Shown one piece after another: positions 8,853 to 19,300 of a DNA stretch of 64,000 nucleotides. Positions within the stretch are counted from its first letter, which is position 1; each line of letters begins with the position of its first letter. The DNA comes from Sulfitobacter alexandrii (GTDB lineage: Bacteria > Pseudomonadota > Alphaproteobacteria > Rhodobacterales > Rhodobacteraceae). The stretch spans positions 3,720,001 through 3,784,000 of the forward strand of contig NZ_CP018076.1 of assembly GCF_001886735.1 (NCBI RefSeq), read 5' to 3'. The translations under genes and the position numbers were made by a program. The notes beneath the pieces were generated by a model that worked only from the letters and a program-made list of their open reading frames with translations, was not told the DNA's origin and searched no databases.

Positions 8853-9788
8853 TTGAAAGTCTTGCTGATCGGGGGATGTGGTTTTATCGGTTCGCATGTC
8901 GCGGACTGCCTGGTTGAACACGGAATCGCGGTTCGCATTTTCGACCGCCGCCTCGAGCCGTTTCGCGATCCGCTGCCGCGGGTCGAGTATGTCATGGGCG
9001 ATCTCACCGATACCGCCCAGGTGTTCGAAGCCATGAGCGGCGTCGATGCGGTGATCCATCTGGCCAGCACCACGGTGCCCTCCACCTCCAACCTCGACCC
9101 GGTGGCGGACATCAAGGGCAACCTGATCTCGGCCGTGCGCCTGCTCGAGATGATGCGCGCCACCGACATCCGCAAGATCGTCTACCTGTCGTCGGGCGGG
9201 ACCGTCTACGGCATCCCCACCACCGATCCCGTGGCCGAGGCGCATCCGCTCAACCCGATCAGCTCCTACGGGATCGTGAAGGTGGCGATCGAGAACTACA
9301 TGCAGATGGAGAACCACCTGCACGGGTTGCAGCCGATCGTGCTGCGCGCCTCCAATCCCTACGGTCCGCGGCAGGGGCACGGGGGGATTCAGGGCATCAT
9401 CGGCACCCACCTGTGGCGCACCGCCCGCGGTGAAGGGGTGGAGATCTGGGGCGACGGCAGCATCGTGCGCGATTTCATCTACGTGCGCGACCTTGCCGAT
9501 CTCTGCGTTGCGGCGCTGACCACCGATACGTCGGGATGCTACAACGCGGGCTCCGGCGCGGGCGCGTCGATCAACGACATCGTCGACCGGATCAGGGCCG
9601 TGACGGCGGATGAGCCGGGGATCAATTTCGATCCCGTCTACAAACCCGGGCGCAGTTTCGACGTGCCGCGGGTCGTGCTCGACATTTCGAAGGCGCGGCG
9701 CGATTTCCGCTGGGCGCCCAAGGTGGATCTGAAGGAGGGGATCGAACGGACCTGGGAATGGGTCAAGCAAACCTCACGTGCGGACTGA
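8853..9788 (+). CDS. NAD-dependent sugar-nucleotide epimerase/dehydratase
   Basis: This extended-SDR enzyme acts on a nucleotide-activated sugar, most likely as a UDP-hexose 4-epimerase. It shows the NAD-binding GGCGFIG (7-13), the acidic residue Asp-31, the SSGGTVYG segment (113-120), the catalytic Tyr-139 and Lys-143 (Tyr-Gly-Ile-Val-Lys), and the NPYGPRQ and IVRDFIYVRD blocks of GalE-like proteins. The start is TTG, six bases after a GGAGA ribosome site. No better ATG exists. As first gene of the glycan locus it would provide a sugar donor for the two giant glycosyltransferases downstream. At 311 aa it is slightly shorter than GalE. Confidence 0.88.
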   Translation: MKVLLIGGCGFIGSHVADCLVEHGIAVRIFDRRLEPFRDPLPRVEYVMGDLTDTAQVFEAMSGVDAVIHLASTTVPSTSNLDPVADIKGNLISAVRLLEMMRATDIRKIVYLSSGGTVYGIPTTDPVAEAHPLNPISSYGIVKVAIENYMQMENHLHGLQPIVLRASNPYGPRQGHGGIQGIIGTHLWRTARGEGVEIWGDGSIVRDFIYVRDLADLCVAALTTDTSGCYNAGSGAGASINDIVDRIRAVTADEPGINFDPVYKPGRSFDVPRVVLDISKARRDFRWAPKVDLKEGIERTWEWVKQTSRAD

Positions 9789-9943
9789 TTTGCCGTATTC
9801 TTAGGCTTTGTCCCGCCGACATTCATTTTTTGGATCGAGCGCCATGGATTCCCCTGGTCCGGTCACCTAAAGAGTAAACGTAACCGAGTTATAAGTTTAA
9901 CATAAATTTCACCTATATTATAAACACTTGCGAGGAATCTGCA

Positions 9944-12900
9944 GTGGCCTCAAATGACATGGACAGGGCAACGCTGGAAAGCTCGGGGCTGTTTGATGCC
10001 GACTGGTACTTGCGCCAGTATCCCGACGTCAAAATGCTTGGCATGGACCCGCTGGAACACTTCCTGTGGCTGGGGGGTCGCCTGCTGCGCAACCCCGGCC
10101 CCAAGTTCAACTCCGAGTATTACGTCAAGACGCACCGCGACGTGGCCCGCAAGAACTACAACCCCGTCTTGCATTACATACGTTTCGGGAGGGCGGAAGG
10201 CCGCCGTATTGCCGAGGTCGCGCAGCCGCGGCTGCACAAGGCGGAAGACATCGTGCGGGACGGGGTCAAGCGCGTGGCCGGAGGCCTCGAAGCGCGACCG
10301 GGCAGACCGACAGTCCTGTTGTGCAGTCACGTCGCCGGGAAGAACCTGTTCGGCGGCGAACGCAGTTTCATCGACATGTTGGATGGCCTCAACGCGCTGG
10401 ACTACAACGTTGTCGTGACGGTGCCGGGGCATGGCAACACCGACTATTTCCGCACCTTGCGCCAGAAATCGTTTGCCACCTACGTCTTTCGCTATGGCTG
10501 GTGGCGCGACGGCGAGCCGCTGAACGATCACGCGGTCACGGACTTTGCCCAGATCATTCAGGACGAGGGAATCGATATCGTGCACACGAATACCATCGTG
10601 TTGCGCGAACCACTGGTCGCAGCCCGGAGGATGGGCGTCAAAAGCATCATCCACGTGCGCGAGCTTATCCGGCATGACGAGGCGCTCCTGAAACTTATCG
10701 GGGAAAGTGCGGATGATATCGTCGACTGGATCTGGGAAAACTGTGACCACGTGATCGCCAACTCCAAGGCGACGCTTGAGGGCTTCAGTCTCAAGGGTCA
10801 TTCCCCCTCTCTCGTCTACAACACCGCCGATTTTGCCGATCTCGTGAAACTGCCGCCGCCATCGTCCAGCGGTCCGTTGCGGGTGGCCCTGATCAGTTCC
10901 AATATCCCGAAGAAGGGCATCGCGGATTTCGCCGAAATCGCGCGGGACATCGCGACAACACATCCGGACGTCCTGTTTCACCTGATCGGCCCTGAAACAG
11001 AGCATACCCACGAGCTGATGAACAAGGTCGCAGATGGCAGCCTTCCGCAGACGTTGGTGATGCTTGGCTATCGCGATACGCCGGCCCAGGCGATCGCCGA
11101 GGCGGACGTGATATTGAACCTGTCGCATTTCCAGGAAAGCTTCGGACGTACCGTGCTCGAAGGGATGGCAGCGGCGCGACCTGCAATCGTCTATGATTAC
11201 GGCGCCCCACCCGAGTTCGTCCAGGAAGGCGAGACCGGCTTCATCGTGCCCTTGGGTGATACCAAAGCGGTCGCAGCGCACCTGCGCCGACTGGCGGATG
11301 ACCGGACCCTCTTGGGGCGTATCGGCAAACAGGCGAAGGCTGACGTGCAGAAGCGGTTCGACCGGGATGTCTATGCCGACCAGATGCGCAGTGCCTACGA
11401 TGCGCTGAACGCCAAGCAGCTTGCGCCGGTCAAGCAGAAGCTGCTGCCCCGCCGCGATCTGACCCCGACCCCAAGGGATCAGATGAAGATCGCGTATTTC
11501 AGCTGGCATTTCCCCGTCCCGTCGGAAACGTTCGTGCTGAACGAGTTACGCCTGCTGGTCGAGCAGGGGTACGACGTCAAAGTCTATTGCAAACAGTCAC
11601 CCTACCCGGATTTCAAGCCGGACTTCGACATCGAATGGGAGAGGGTGCGCGATCACGATCACCTTGCGGAACGGCTGACCGAAACCGGGCGGAACATGGT
11701 GCACTCGCACTTTGTATATCCCACGGTGACCGACATGGTCTGGCCTGCCTGCGAAAAGGCGAATGTTCGCTTCACCTTCATCGCCCACGCGCAGGATATC
11801 TTCCGATACAGCAACGACATCAGGAACCGGATCGACGAGGTTGGCCAGTCGCCCCTGTGCGCCAAGGTTTTCGTGCCGTCGCGCTTTCATCGGTCCTATC
11901 TCGCCGAACGCGGCGTGCCGGACCACAAGATGATGATCAATGCGAACGGCTGCGATGTGCGTCTCTACGCCGACGGCTGGTCCGAGGGGCGCGAGAAACG
12001 ACCCTACCGCAGGATCGTCGCGATCCACCGATTTACCGAGAAGAAGGGTCTGATTCACCTGATCCGGGCGGGAAAGCTGCTGGAAAAGGAAAATATCCGG
12101 ATCGAACTCTACGGATACGGCGATCTCGAGGACAGTTACCGCGAGACGATCAAGACGGAGGAGATCGGCAACGTGCACCTTTGCGGACCGGTAAAGGGCC
12201 GCGACGCGATGCTGAAACTATACCGGGAGAGCGATCTCTTTGCCTGTCCCAGCGTTCGGGCTCAGGACGGCGACATGGATGGCATCCCGACCGTGCTCAT
12301 GGAAGCGATGGCGGCGGGTCTGCCGGTCCTGACAACCGATCTTTCGGGAATTCCGGATCTGGTGGAGGACAACGTGACGGGCTTCGTCTGCGAACCGACG
12401 CCGCAGGCCATCGCGGCGCGGATCCGGGCCTTTTACAAGCTGCCCGATGTCGCCGTCGAAACGGTCATCCGCAATGCCTACCAGCGCATCGAACAGGACT
12501 ACAACACCGGTCACCTGGTGGAAAACCTGCTGCGTGTCTGGACGGGAGAGACAGTGGATTTGCTGATCGTGAGCTGGAACAACATCGCGGAGATCACCGA
12601 GGTCACCCGTCGTCTGTTCAAGAACACGTCGCTGCCTTTCCACCTTATCATCTGCGACAATGGCAGCGGGCCCGAGACCCTGACCTACCTCATGCGGCTG
12701 CATGCCCAGCATGACAATGTCACGGTCATCCTGAACCGCGAGAATGCTTTCGTCGGCCCCGGAACGAACATCTGCCTGGCGAACGGCACTTCCGAATACG
12801 CGATCTACGTGTGCGGCAAGGAAGGCATGACCGTCCGCTACGGCTGGGAAAAGCCCTTTGTCAGCTACATGAACGGCCATCCGGACATCGGGCTGGCGGG

Positions 12901-13828
12901 AACACTGTGCTATTCGCCGACCTATCTCTACGGGCGTGACTATCCCGTTGCGCAGGCCCTGTTCGACAAATTCCGCAACCCACAGTTCGCGCACGACAAT
13001 CCGGACCGGCTGTTCTGCCATGTTCAGGGCGGCTTCTTTGTCATGCGGCGATCCATGATCGACGCGATCGGCGGGTTTTCCGATGACGTCCCCCATAACT
13101 CCACGGACGTGGAATTTTCCTACTACGTCGAAAGCTGTGGCTGGGAGTTGGGCGAGGTGCCCGGACTGATGGCACTCTACAACAAGACGCGGCCAGGGCT
13201 GTTCCACCGGGTAGATGAAACCATGGGCGCGCTGCATCCGCCGATGCTGGAGGATCTCCGCGCACTCGACGCCATCGCCGGAGGCGAGGTTTGTCATTGC
13301 AATGCCTGCGGAAAGCAAAGCTCGGCGTTCGAGGATCTGGACGGCGCAGCGCGTTGCCCACACTGCGGCGCATCGCGACGGGGCCGCAGCCTGCATCGCG
13401 CATTGGCGGAATCCACCCTGCTTTACAGGCGCCTTCCCGCGCTGGGCGTCAACGTACCGCAGGCGATATCGGGCTTCTGGACCCAGCAGTTCCAGGGCCG
13501 CCAGATCGAGGCAGCTCCGCTTCTCGAGATTCTGAAAGGCACCGGACGAACGGATTTCGCGGATGGCCGATTGAGTTTCGTCATGCTGAACGATGCCCTG
13601 GGCAGCGATCCAAAGGCGGACGAGCTGCTGCTGAGGGAGGCATCGCGGCTGTTGAAACCGGGCGGGTCACTGGCCATCGCCGGCGCACGTGAAAGCGAAG
13701 AATTGACCGCACGTCTGTCCGCGCTGCACTTCGAGAAAGCGCAAGTGCGCAGATACGCCAGCAAGGTCAGTCAATATGATTGGTATCCGATCCAGTTCTT
13801 CACGAGACGAAACTTTTCGGCGGCATGA
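9944..13828 (+). CDS. Giant multi-domain glycosyltransferase (GT4-GT4-GT2 plus zinc-ribbon tail)
   Basis: This 1294-aa cytoplasmic protein is a chain of sugar-transfer modules. Residues 15-92 hold two copies of a short repeat (DADWYLRQYPDV...DPLEHFLWLG and FNSEYYVKTHRDVA...NPVLHYIRFGRAEGRR) often found in front of large glycosyltransferases. A GT4 domain spans about 120-490 (GERSF, ESFGRTVLEGMAAARP). A second GT4 spans about 514-865 (SFVLNE-like start, EAMAAGLPVLTT). A GT2 domain starts at 871 (LLIVSWNN) and includes VGPGTNICLANG and IYVCGKEG. A zinc ribbon (CHCNAC at 1117, CPHC at 1138) then leads into a methyltransferase-like tail without a SAM motif I. The start is GTG behind GAGG. Gene 16309-19794 is its paralogue. 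Confidence 0.88.
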   Translation: MASNDMDRATLESSGLFDADWYLRQYPDVKMLGMDPLEHFLWLGGRLLRNPGPKFNSEYYVKTHRDVARKNYNPVLHYIRFGRAEGRRIAEVAQPRLHKAEDIVRDGVKRVAGGLEARPGRPTVLLCSHVAGKNLFGGERSFIDMLDGLNALDYNVVVTVPGHGNTDYFRTLRQKSFATYVFRYGWWRDGEPLNDHAVTDFAQIIQDEGIDIVHTNTIVLREPLVAARRMGVKSIIHVRELIRHDEALLKLIGESADDIVDWIWENCDHVIANSKATLEGFSLKGHSPSLVYNTADFADLVKLPPPSSSGPLRVALISSNIPKKGIADFAEIARDIATTHPDVLFHLIGPETEHTHELMNKVADGSLPQTLVMLGYRDTPAQAIAEADVILNLSHFQESFGRTVLEGMAAARPAIVYDYGAPPEFVQEGETGFIVPLGDTKAVAAHLRRLADDRTLLGRIGKQAKADVQKRFDRDVYADQMRSAYDALNAKQLAPVKQKLLPRRDLTPTPRDQMKIAYFSWHFPVPSETFVLNELRLLVEQGYDVKVYCKQSPYPDFKPDFDIEWERVRDHDHLAERLTETGRNMVHSHFVYPTVTDMVWPACEKANVRFTFIAHAQDIFRYSNDIRNRIDEVGQSPLCAKVFVPSRFHRSYLAERGVPDHKMMINANGCDVRLYADGWSEGREKRPYRRIVAIHRFTEKKGLIHLIRAGKLLEKENIRIELYGYGDLEDSYRETIKTEEIGNVHLCGPVKGRDAMLKLYRESDLFACPSVRAQDGDMDGIPTVLMEAMAAGLPVLTTDLSGIPDLVEDNVTGFVCEPTPQAIAARIRAFYKLPDVAVETVIRNAYQRIEQDYNTGHLVENLLRVWTGETVDLLIVSWNNIAEITEVTRRLFKNTSLPFHLIICDNGSGPETLTYLMRLHAQHDNVTVILNRENAFVGPGTNICLANGTSEYAIYVCGKEGMTVRYGWEKPFVSYMNGHPDIGLAGTLCYSPTYLYGRDYPVAQALFDKFRNPQFAHDNPDRLFCHVQGGFFVMRRSMIDAIGGFSDDVPHNSTDVEFSYYVESCGWELGEVPGLMALYNKTRPGLFHRVDETMGALHPPMLEDLRALDAIAGGEVCHCNACGKQSSAFEDLDGAARCPHCGASRRGRSLHRALAESTLLYRRLPALGVNVPQAISGFWTQQFQGRQIEAAPLLEILKGTGRTDFADGRLSFVMLNDALGSDPKADELLLREASRLLKPGGSLAIAGARESEELTARLSALHFEKAQVRRYASKVSQYDWYPIQFFTRRNFSAA

Positions 13829-13921
13829 GGCGTGGCTCGGCTACACCGATCGGGTCTAATTATGCAGCAACCTATGGGCCAAGAGCTTTGCGAATGATAA
13901 TACCCGGATTTATCGGCGTTG

Positions 13922-13935
13922 CGGGCAATTGCCCG
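13922..13935. repeat. Perfect 14-base palindrome before the sulfotransferase gene
   Basis: CGGGCAATTGCCCG lies midway in the 160-base gap between the first giant glycosyltransferase and the sulfotransferase gene. It could be an operator or part of a terminator, since GCGCCCTTTTT follows about 20 bases later. A TTGCGA box at 13888-13893 could be a -35 element, but its -10 (TATCGG) is weak. Confidence 0.35.
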
Positions 13936-13988
13936 ATGCGTCGGCCCGAGAGCGCCCTTTTTGTAACTTGGATATTGATAGGCAGTAC

Positions 13989-16304
13989 ATGGCGGCGAGA
14001 GTGACCACCAAGACCGGCAAGACCGCGACCCGCAAGAAAACGGCCCGCAAGCCGGCAGAGAATGCCTCGGCCTCCCGGAAAAAGCCGGCAGCAAAGCGGA
14101 CCGCCGTCGTGGTCCTGGGGATGCACCGCTCGGGCACATCCGCCACGGCGGGGGTGCTGAACCTGCTGGGATGCGACACGCCCGCAAACCAGATGAAGCC
14201 GACCAAGGACAACGAAAAGGGCTACTTCGAGTCCGAAAGCGTCTACAAGCTGCACAACGATCTGCTGTCCTCCGCGGGTTCAAGTTGGGATGACTGGCTG
14301 CCGATCAATCCGGGGTGGTTCAAGAGCAGCCGGGTCGAGGAATTCCACGATCGTGCCCTCGAACTGGTGAAGAACGAGTTCGGCGACTCCCGGCTGTTCG
14401 TGCTGAAGGATCCCCGTATCTGCCGTCTTGTCCCGTTCTGGGAGGACGTGCTGAAGGAAAGCGGTGCGGCGACCCGCTATGTGCTGACGCATCGCAATCC
14501 CCTGGAAGTCGCCGCGTCATTGGAACGTCGCGATAACATGAACACCGGCAACGCGATGCTGATCTGGTTGCGCCACGTTCTGGATGCCGAAGCATCTACT
14601 CGGGGCAAGAGCCGCTGCTTCATGAATTTCACCAGCCTGCTGCAGAACTGGGCAGGCGCGATGACCAAGGTACAGCAGACGCTTGACCTGTCGCTGCCGC
14701 GTTTCTCTGTCGGGGTCTATGCCGAGGTCGAAAGTTTCCTCGACAGGAATCTCAAGCATCATGACCAGCCTCCCGAGGCGACTCTGGACAATCCGATGCT
14801 GTCGGAATGGGTCCGCGACACCTATGCCATTCTGGAAAAATGGGCCGCGACGGGCGAGGTCAGGACCGATCACAAGAAGCTTGATGCGACCCGTGCCGCG
14901 CTGACCAGCGCGGCCACGACATTTGCCCCGGTCATTCAGGACAGCCGCAAGACGGCCCAGACCCTGAAGGCGCGCGAAACCGACGTGAATGCCCTGCAGG
15001 AAGAGCGATCCAAGTTGGAAAGCCGGCTCAAGGACGCAATCACGGCGCGGGATAACCTGGCCGAAAACCGTGACGCCATCCGTTCCGAGCGTGACGCCCT
15101 GAGAAACGATCTGACCAGTGTCGAGGCGGAGCGGGACAGCGTGCGCCAGACACTGACCAAGACCATGTCCGAGAAGGCGAGCCTCGATGGCTCCCTCACG
15201 GCCGTCGAGGCCGAGCGCAACAAGCTCAAGGAAAGCCTTTCGAACGAGGTTCGGACACTCCAGCAGGAACGCGCGGACTTCGAAAAACGGTATGCCGACC
15301 TTGCGGCGGAACGGGATGAACATGCCCGCAAACGCGAGTCTCTCGTGGCGGAGAACGCGTCGCTTCGTGAATCCCGGAATGAAACAGCTGCCGCCCGCGA
15401 TGCATTGCGGGCGCAGGTCGCGGACGCAAAGGCGAGGCTCGAAGCGGTCGAGGAAGCAAAGCGCAGTCTTGAACAGGAACGAGACGCGCATGCCGAAGAA
15501 CGTGCGTCTTTCCAGCAGGAAAAGGAGAGCCTGCAGAAGAAGCTGTCGAGACTGCAAACCGCTTTCGACCAATCCGTGAAGGAGCAGGACCGGGTGTCGT
15601 CGCAACTGGTGACCCTGACGGACACGCACGACCGCGTCTTGCGGAAACGCGATGAATTGGCCGCAGAGCGCAACCGGCTGATGAAGGACCGCGACGATCT
15701 CTCCGGACAGCGGGACAGGTTGGCGGAAGAACGGGATGTGGTCGTATCGGAGCGCGACTCACTCAAGAAATCGGCCGACGACCTCTCTCGCGAAAAGCGC
15801 GAGATTCAGACCCGTCTTGAGACCTTGGCGGCCGAACAGGAGGTCGATCGTGCGACCCTCAGGACTGTTCAGGACGAACTTGCCCAGGCACGAAGCGCGC
15901 TGGCGCAGCGGACCCACGAGGCTGAACAGACACACCGCGAACTTCAGGCTCTCAAGGCGGAGCAACCCGACAGGGACCGCCGCTTTGTCGAGATGAAGAC
16001 GGCATTGTCGCGCAAGGAGACCGCACTGGAGCAGGAAGCCGCCAGGATCAGCCAGCTGCAGCGGAGCGTAAGCGACAAGAGCAACCAGATCGCGATCCTG
16101 GAAACCTCGGTCAAGACGCAGCAGCGCGAGATTACCGAACTGACCCGCATCCTGATGGAGAACGAACAGTCCACCAAGGCCGAAATCGCAGAACTGCGAA
16201 GCCGCGGCGCCTATGCCGAGGCGGCGTGGGAATCGATGAGGGAAAGCACTTCATGGCGCATCACGGCGCCACTGCGCTGGGTCGTCCGCAGGATCAGGAA
16301 CTGA
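13989..16304 (+). CDS. Sulfotransferase-domain protein with long coiled coil
   Basis: The N-terminal tail (residues 2-38) is very rich in Lys, Arg, Ala and Thr, histone-H1-like. A sulfotransferase domain follows: the PAPS 5'-phosphosulfate loop GMHRSGTSATAGVLNLLG at about 44-61 and a 3'-phosphate region RYVLTHRNPLEVAASL. From about residue 320 to 735 the protein is heptad-rich coiled coil (ERD, EERxxL and similar units). It ends SWRITAPLRWVVRRIRN, a tail seen after coiled coils in glycan enzymes. The ATG at 13989 is preferred over an in-frame TTG 20 codons earlier. The protein has 771 aa. It probably sulfates a glycan made by the neighbouring transferases, with the coiled coil acting as scaffold or length ruler. 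Its stop is four bases from the converging glycosyltransferase. Confidence 0.8.
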   Translation: MAARVTTKTGKTATRKKTARKPAENASASRKKPAAKRTAVVVLGMHRSGTSATAGVLNLLGCDTPANQMKPTKDNEKGYFESESVYKLHNDLLSSAGSSWDDWLPINPGWFKSSRVEEFHDRALELVKNEFGDSRLFVLKDPRICRLVPFWEDVLKESGAATRYVLTHRNPLEVAASLERRDNMNTGNAMLIWLRHVLDAEASTRGKSRCFMNFTSLLQNWAGAMTKVQQTLDLSLPRFSVGVYAEVESFLDRNLKHHDQPPEATLDNPMLSEWVRDTYAILEKWAATGEVRTDHKKLDATRAALTSAATTFAPVIQDSRKTAQTLKARETDVNALQEERSKLESRLKDAITARDNLAENRDAIRSERDALRNDLTSVEAERDSVRQTLTKTMSEKASLDGSLTAVEAERNKLKESLSNEVRTLQQERADFEKRYADLAAERDEHARKRESLVAENASLRESRNETAAARDALRAQVADAKARLEAVEEAKRSLEQERDAHAEERASFQQEKESLQKKLSRLQTAFDQSVKEQDRVSSQLVTLTDTHDRVLRKRDELAAERNRLMKDRDDLSGQRDRLAEERDVVVSERDSLKKSADDLSREKREIQTRLETLAAEQEVDRATLRTVQDELAQARSALAQRTHEAEQTHRELQALKAEQPDRDRRFVEMKTALSRKETALEQEAARISQLQRSVSDKSNQIAILETSVKTQQREITELTRILMENEQSTKAEIAELRSRGAYAEAAWESMRESTSWRITAPLRWVVRRIRN

Positions 16305-16308
16305 CCGG

Positions 16309-19300
16309 TCAGGCGTCTCGGGCGATCCAGCACAGGCGTCTGCCATCGCTTTGCAAGACCTTGGACACTTGCTGATGCATCCCCCCGCGCAGGTTCATGG
16401 TGGTGTGAACCAGCGCCGCCGGCTCGGCGCCGGATCCTTCTGGCCAGACCATGAGGCCCCCCGGCGCAAGACGGGCAAGCAGCCGCTTTGCCAATTCGTG
16501 ATCGGGCCCGCTGCCAAGACATATCAGCGTGAAAAGGTCTGATTGGGGCAGGTCCTGCCACGTGGTCGCAGAGACTTCGAACATCCGCGCGGCCATTGCA
16601 TCGACGAGCGAGGCGACGCAATCGACCAACAAGGCCTTTCCGCCCCGGTGTGCACGCCAGTCGTGGGCAAGGTACTGGTAGAGCTTGCGATCCATGCGGG
16701 AACTTCGGCAGTGCCGGCAGCGCCCGTCATGCGCGATGCATTCCCATCCCTGGCACAGGTTGCAGCGCGTCGATCCCGCGACATGCATCCTGTCCAACTG
16801 CACCGCCTCGTTCAGCGTGACGGGATGCGCCACGCACGTCGTCTCGTCCAGAACGGCTTCGAGGCGCGGAAGCGTCTTGACCGTCACCGAGGCGACTTGG
16901 GGGATCTTCCCGATTTCGAGCCCCCGGCTTTCGAGGAAATAGCTGAACTCCACATCGGTGTTCGCCTGTGGCAGGGTGTCGGAGAAGCAGGTTTGCGGGT
17001 TCACGACATCGCGCCGGAGGATAAAGATCCCTCCCTGAACGTGTCGAAAGGGCCGTTCGGGATGAGCGGTCGCGAATGCCGGATTGCGGAAAGCGGGGAA
17101 GGCGGGATGTTTCGCCAATTCCGCCCCCAAGGTGTGGCGCGGCAGATGACTGAGGTGGCCGCCCATTGCGAGGTGAGGACGACGGCGCATGTGGTCGATC
17201 AGCGGCCGTTCCCAGCCGTGCCGTGCGACGAAACCTTCCTTCGAGCACACATAGATCGTGAAAACGGCATCGGACCCGGCGAGGGCGATGTTCGTCGCAG
17301 GCCCGACAAAGCGGTTCCGCTCCAACAGGTGCAGCCGCATGTCCGGCATGCCGGCGGCAAGCCTTTCGAGGCCGGCGCGAAATTCTGCGTCGGATCCGTT
17401 GTCGATCACGACCAGCCGGTAGGGAGTGATCGTGTGCGTCCTGATCCGGCGGATGATCTCGAAGGTTTCCTCGGCATCGTCGTGGCCGGGAGCGTTGTAG
17501 GTGACCAGCACGATATCGACCGGCGCATGGTACCAGGTATCGCAGTAGGTCTCCATTGTCCGGTCCGTCCCGGTCGTGCTCTGCAGGAACGTCGTGGCAT
17601 TGCGCAGCATCGCCATCCTGTGCGTTTCCGGCAATCTCATGAGACTTCTGACGGACCCAGCCAGCGATTGCGGGTCCCGCGGCGTGGCGACGAGCCCATG
17701 GACCTGATCGATCAGGTGGTCCCCGATGGCCGAGACCGAGGTGGTGACGACAGGTCGTCGCGCGGCCATCGCCTCCATGATCACGGTAGGAAATCCTTCG
17801 GTGTCGCCGGTGTCTGCCACGATCGAGGGCACGATGCAGAATTCGGCGTTTCGGAGGACATCTCGGACCGCATGCCGATCATCCAGCGGCCCGTGGAAGG
17901 TGATATTGTCGACACCCAGAGCCTCCGCCCGGTCATGGACGATCCCCCAGAGCGGACCGTAGCCGTAGATGTCGAAATGGACCGCTTCGTCACGCAGCAG
18001 CGCGGCCGCCTCGATCAGCGTTTCGATGCCCTTCTTTTCCGTGAACCTTCCGATGAACACGCCCCGCCACGTCGCGCCATTCTCTGGCGCGGGCCGGTCC
18101 GGGATGCCGCGAAAGAGGTCAAGGTCGGCGCACTGGAACGCATAGGCCAGTTTCTCGATCGGTATGCCCTGCGCCTCGAGGTGCTTGCGATGGAATTCGC
18201 CATGCACGAACAGTTTCAGGCAAAGCGGATCGTTCATCACCTCGTCGATGCGGTTCACCGCGATGTTGTTGTGCAGGAATATATCGACAGCGTGGCCGAA
18301 GAACGTGAAAGGCACGCTGGCAAGCCGACACGCGGGCCATGCCAACAGTGTCATCGCGGGATAGGCGAAATGACAGTGGACCAGCGTCCGGTCGCGCTGC
18401 CGCAGCAGCTTGGCCAGCGCCTCCGGTGTCGTCACCTGATGCTGGGGAATGTCGAAGGCAACTTCAGCCGACCTGTCGGGCGCGATCTTGTAGAAGACCT
18501 CCACGTCGAACCCGCGCGAAACCAGCCACCGCAGTTCCGCCATCACGAAGCTCTGGCTGAGTGCGGGCCAGTCCCACAGGACGTAGGCGATCCGGGGCGC
18601 TTCAAGGCCGTGCCGCCATCGATCCTGTCGGTGGCGGACGATCATGTCCTGCCCGCCTTCACGATCAAGGGTTTGCGACGGTTCACGCATCACGTCGGCA
18701 CCCACGAATGCGAGATAGCCCGGCGCGTAAACGCCGGTGTGGCGCAGAATGAGGTTCCAGGCCGCGTTGTCCCCGGCAGCATCGTCGAAGCCGCCAAGCT
18801 GTTCGAACACGACGCGGCGGTGCATGAAGACACTCAGGTCTATCAGCGGTTCGGTCAACAGCCCAGCGCGGTCGTACGGCGCACCCCAGATCCGCGATTG
18901 ACCGGGTCGTGCCGTTGCCTGCCGCCATCCGGCAAACCCGGTGCAGAGATCGTCGTTCTGACAGAACCACGCTGTCATCAGCCTGAGGTAGTCCGGTCTC
19001 CAGGCGCTCCATCCGTCGAGATAGGCGACAAGATCGCCGCGGGCGGCATCCAGCCCGGTGTTCAGAGCCTGTGTCGTGCCTGTGCCGTGGCTCTGGACGA
19101 TCCGCAGCATGCCCGAACGGATCTTTTCAGTGTAGCCACGCCTGATCTGAGACAAGGTCTCGTCGTCGGATGGCCCGTGGATCAGGATGATTTCCATCGG
19201 CGGCGTGGATTGATCCAGCGCGGAATCCAGTGCCCGAAAGAACCCACGGCCAACCAGCGGCAGGATGACGGATACCGTCGGGGCGCGCGCGCCCTGCGCG

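Noticed and set aside
9950..13396. Minus-strand open frames of 519 and 392 codons opposite the first giant glycosyltransferase
   Set aside because: No motif or ribosome site; they are codon-bias shadows of the GT4-GT4-GT2 gene.
14517..15766. Minus-strand Arg/Ser/Phe-rich frames opposite the sulfotransferase coiled coil
   Set aside because: They are the complement of the repetitive Glu/Arg/Leu codons of the heptads and have no independent support.
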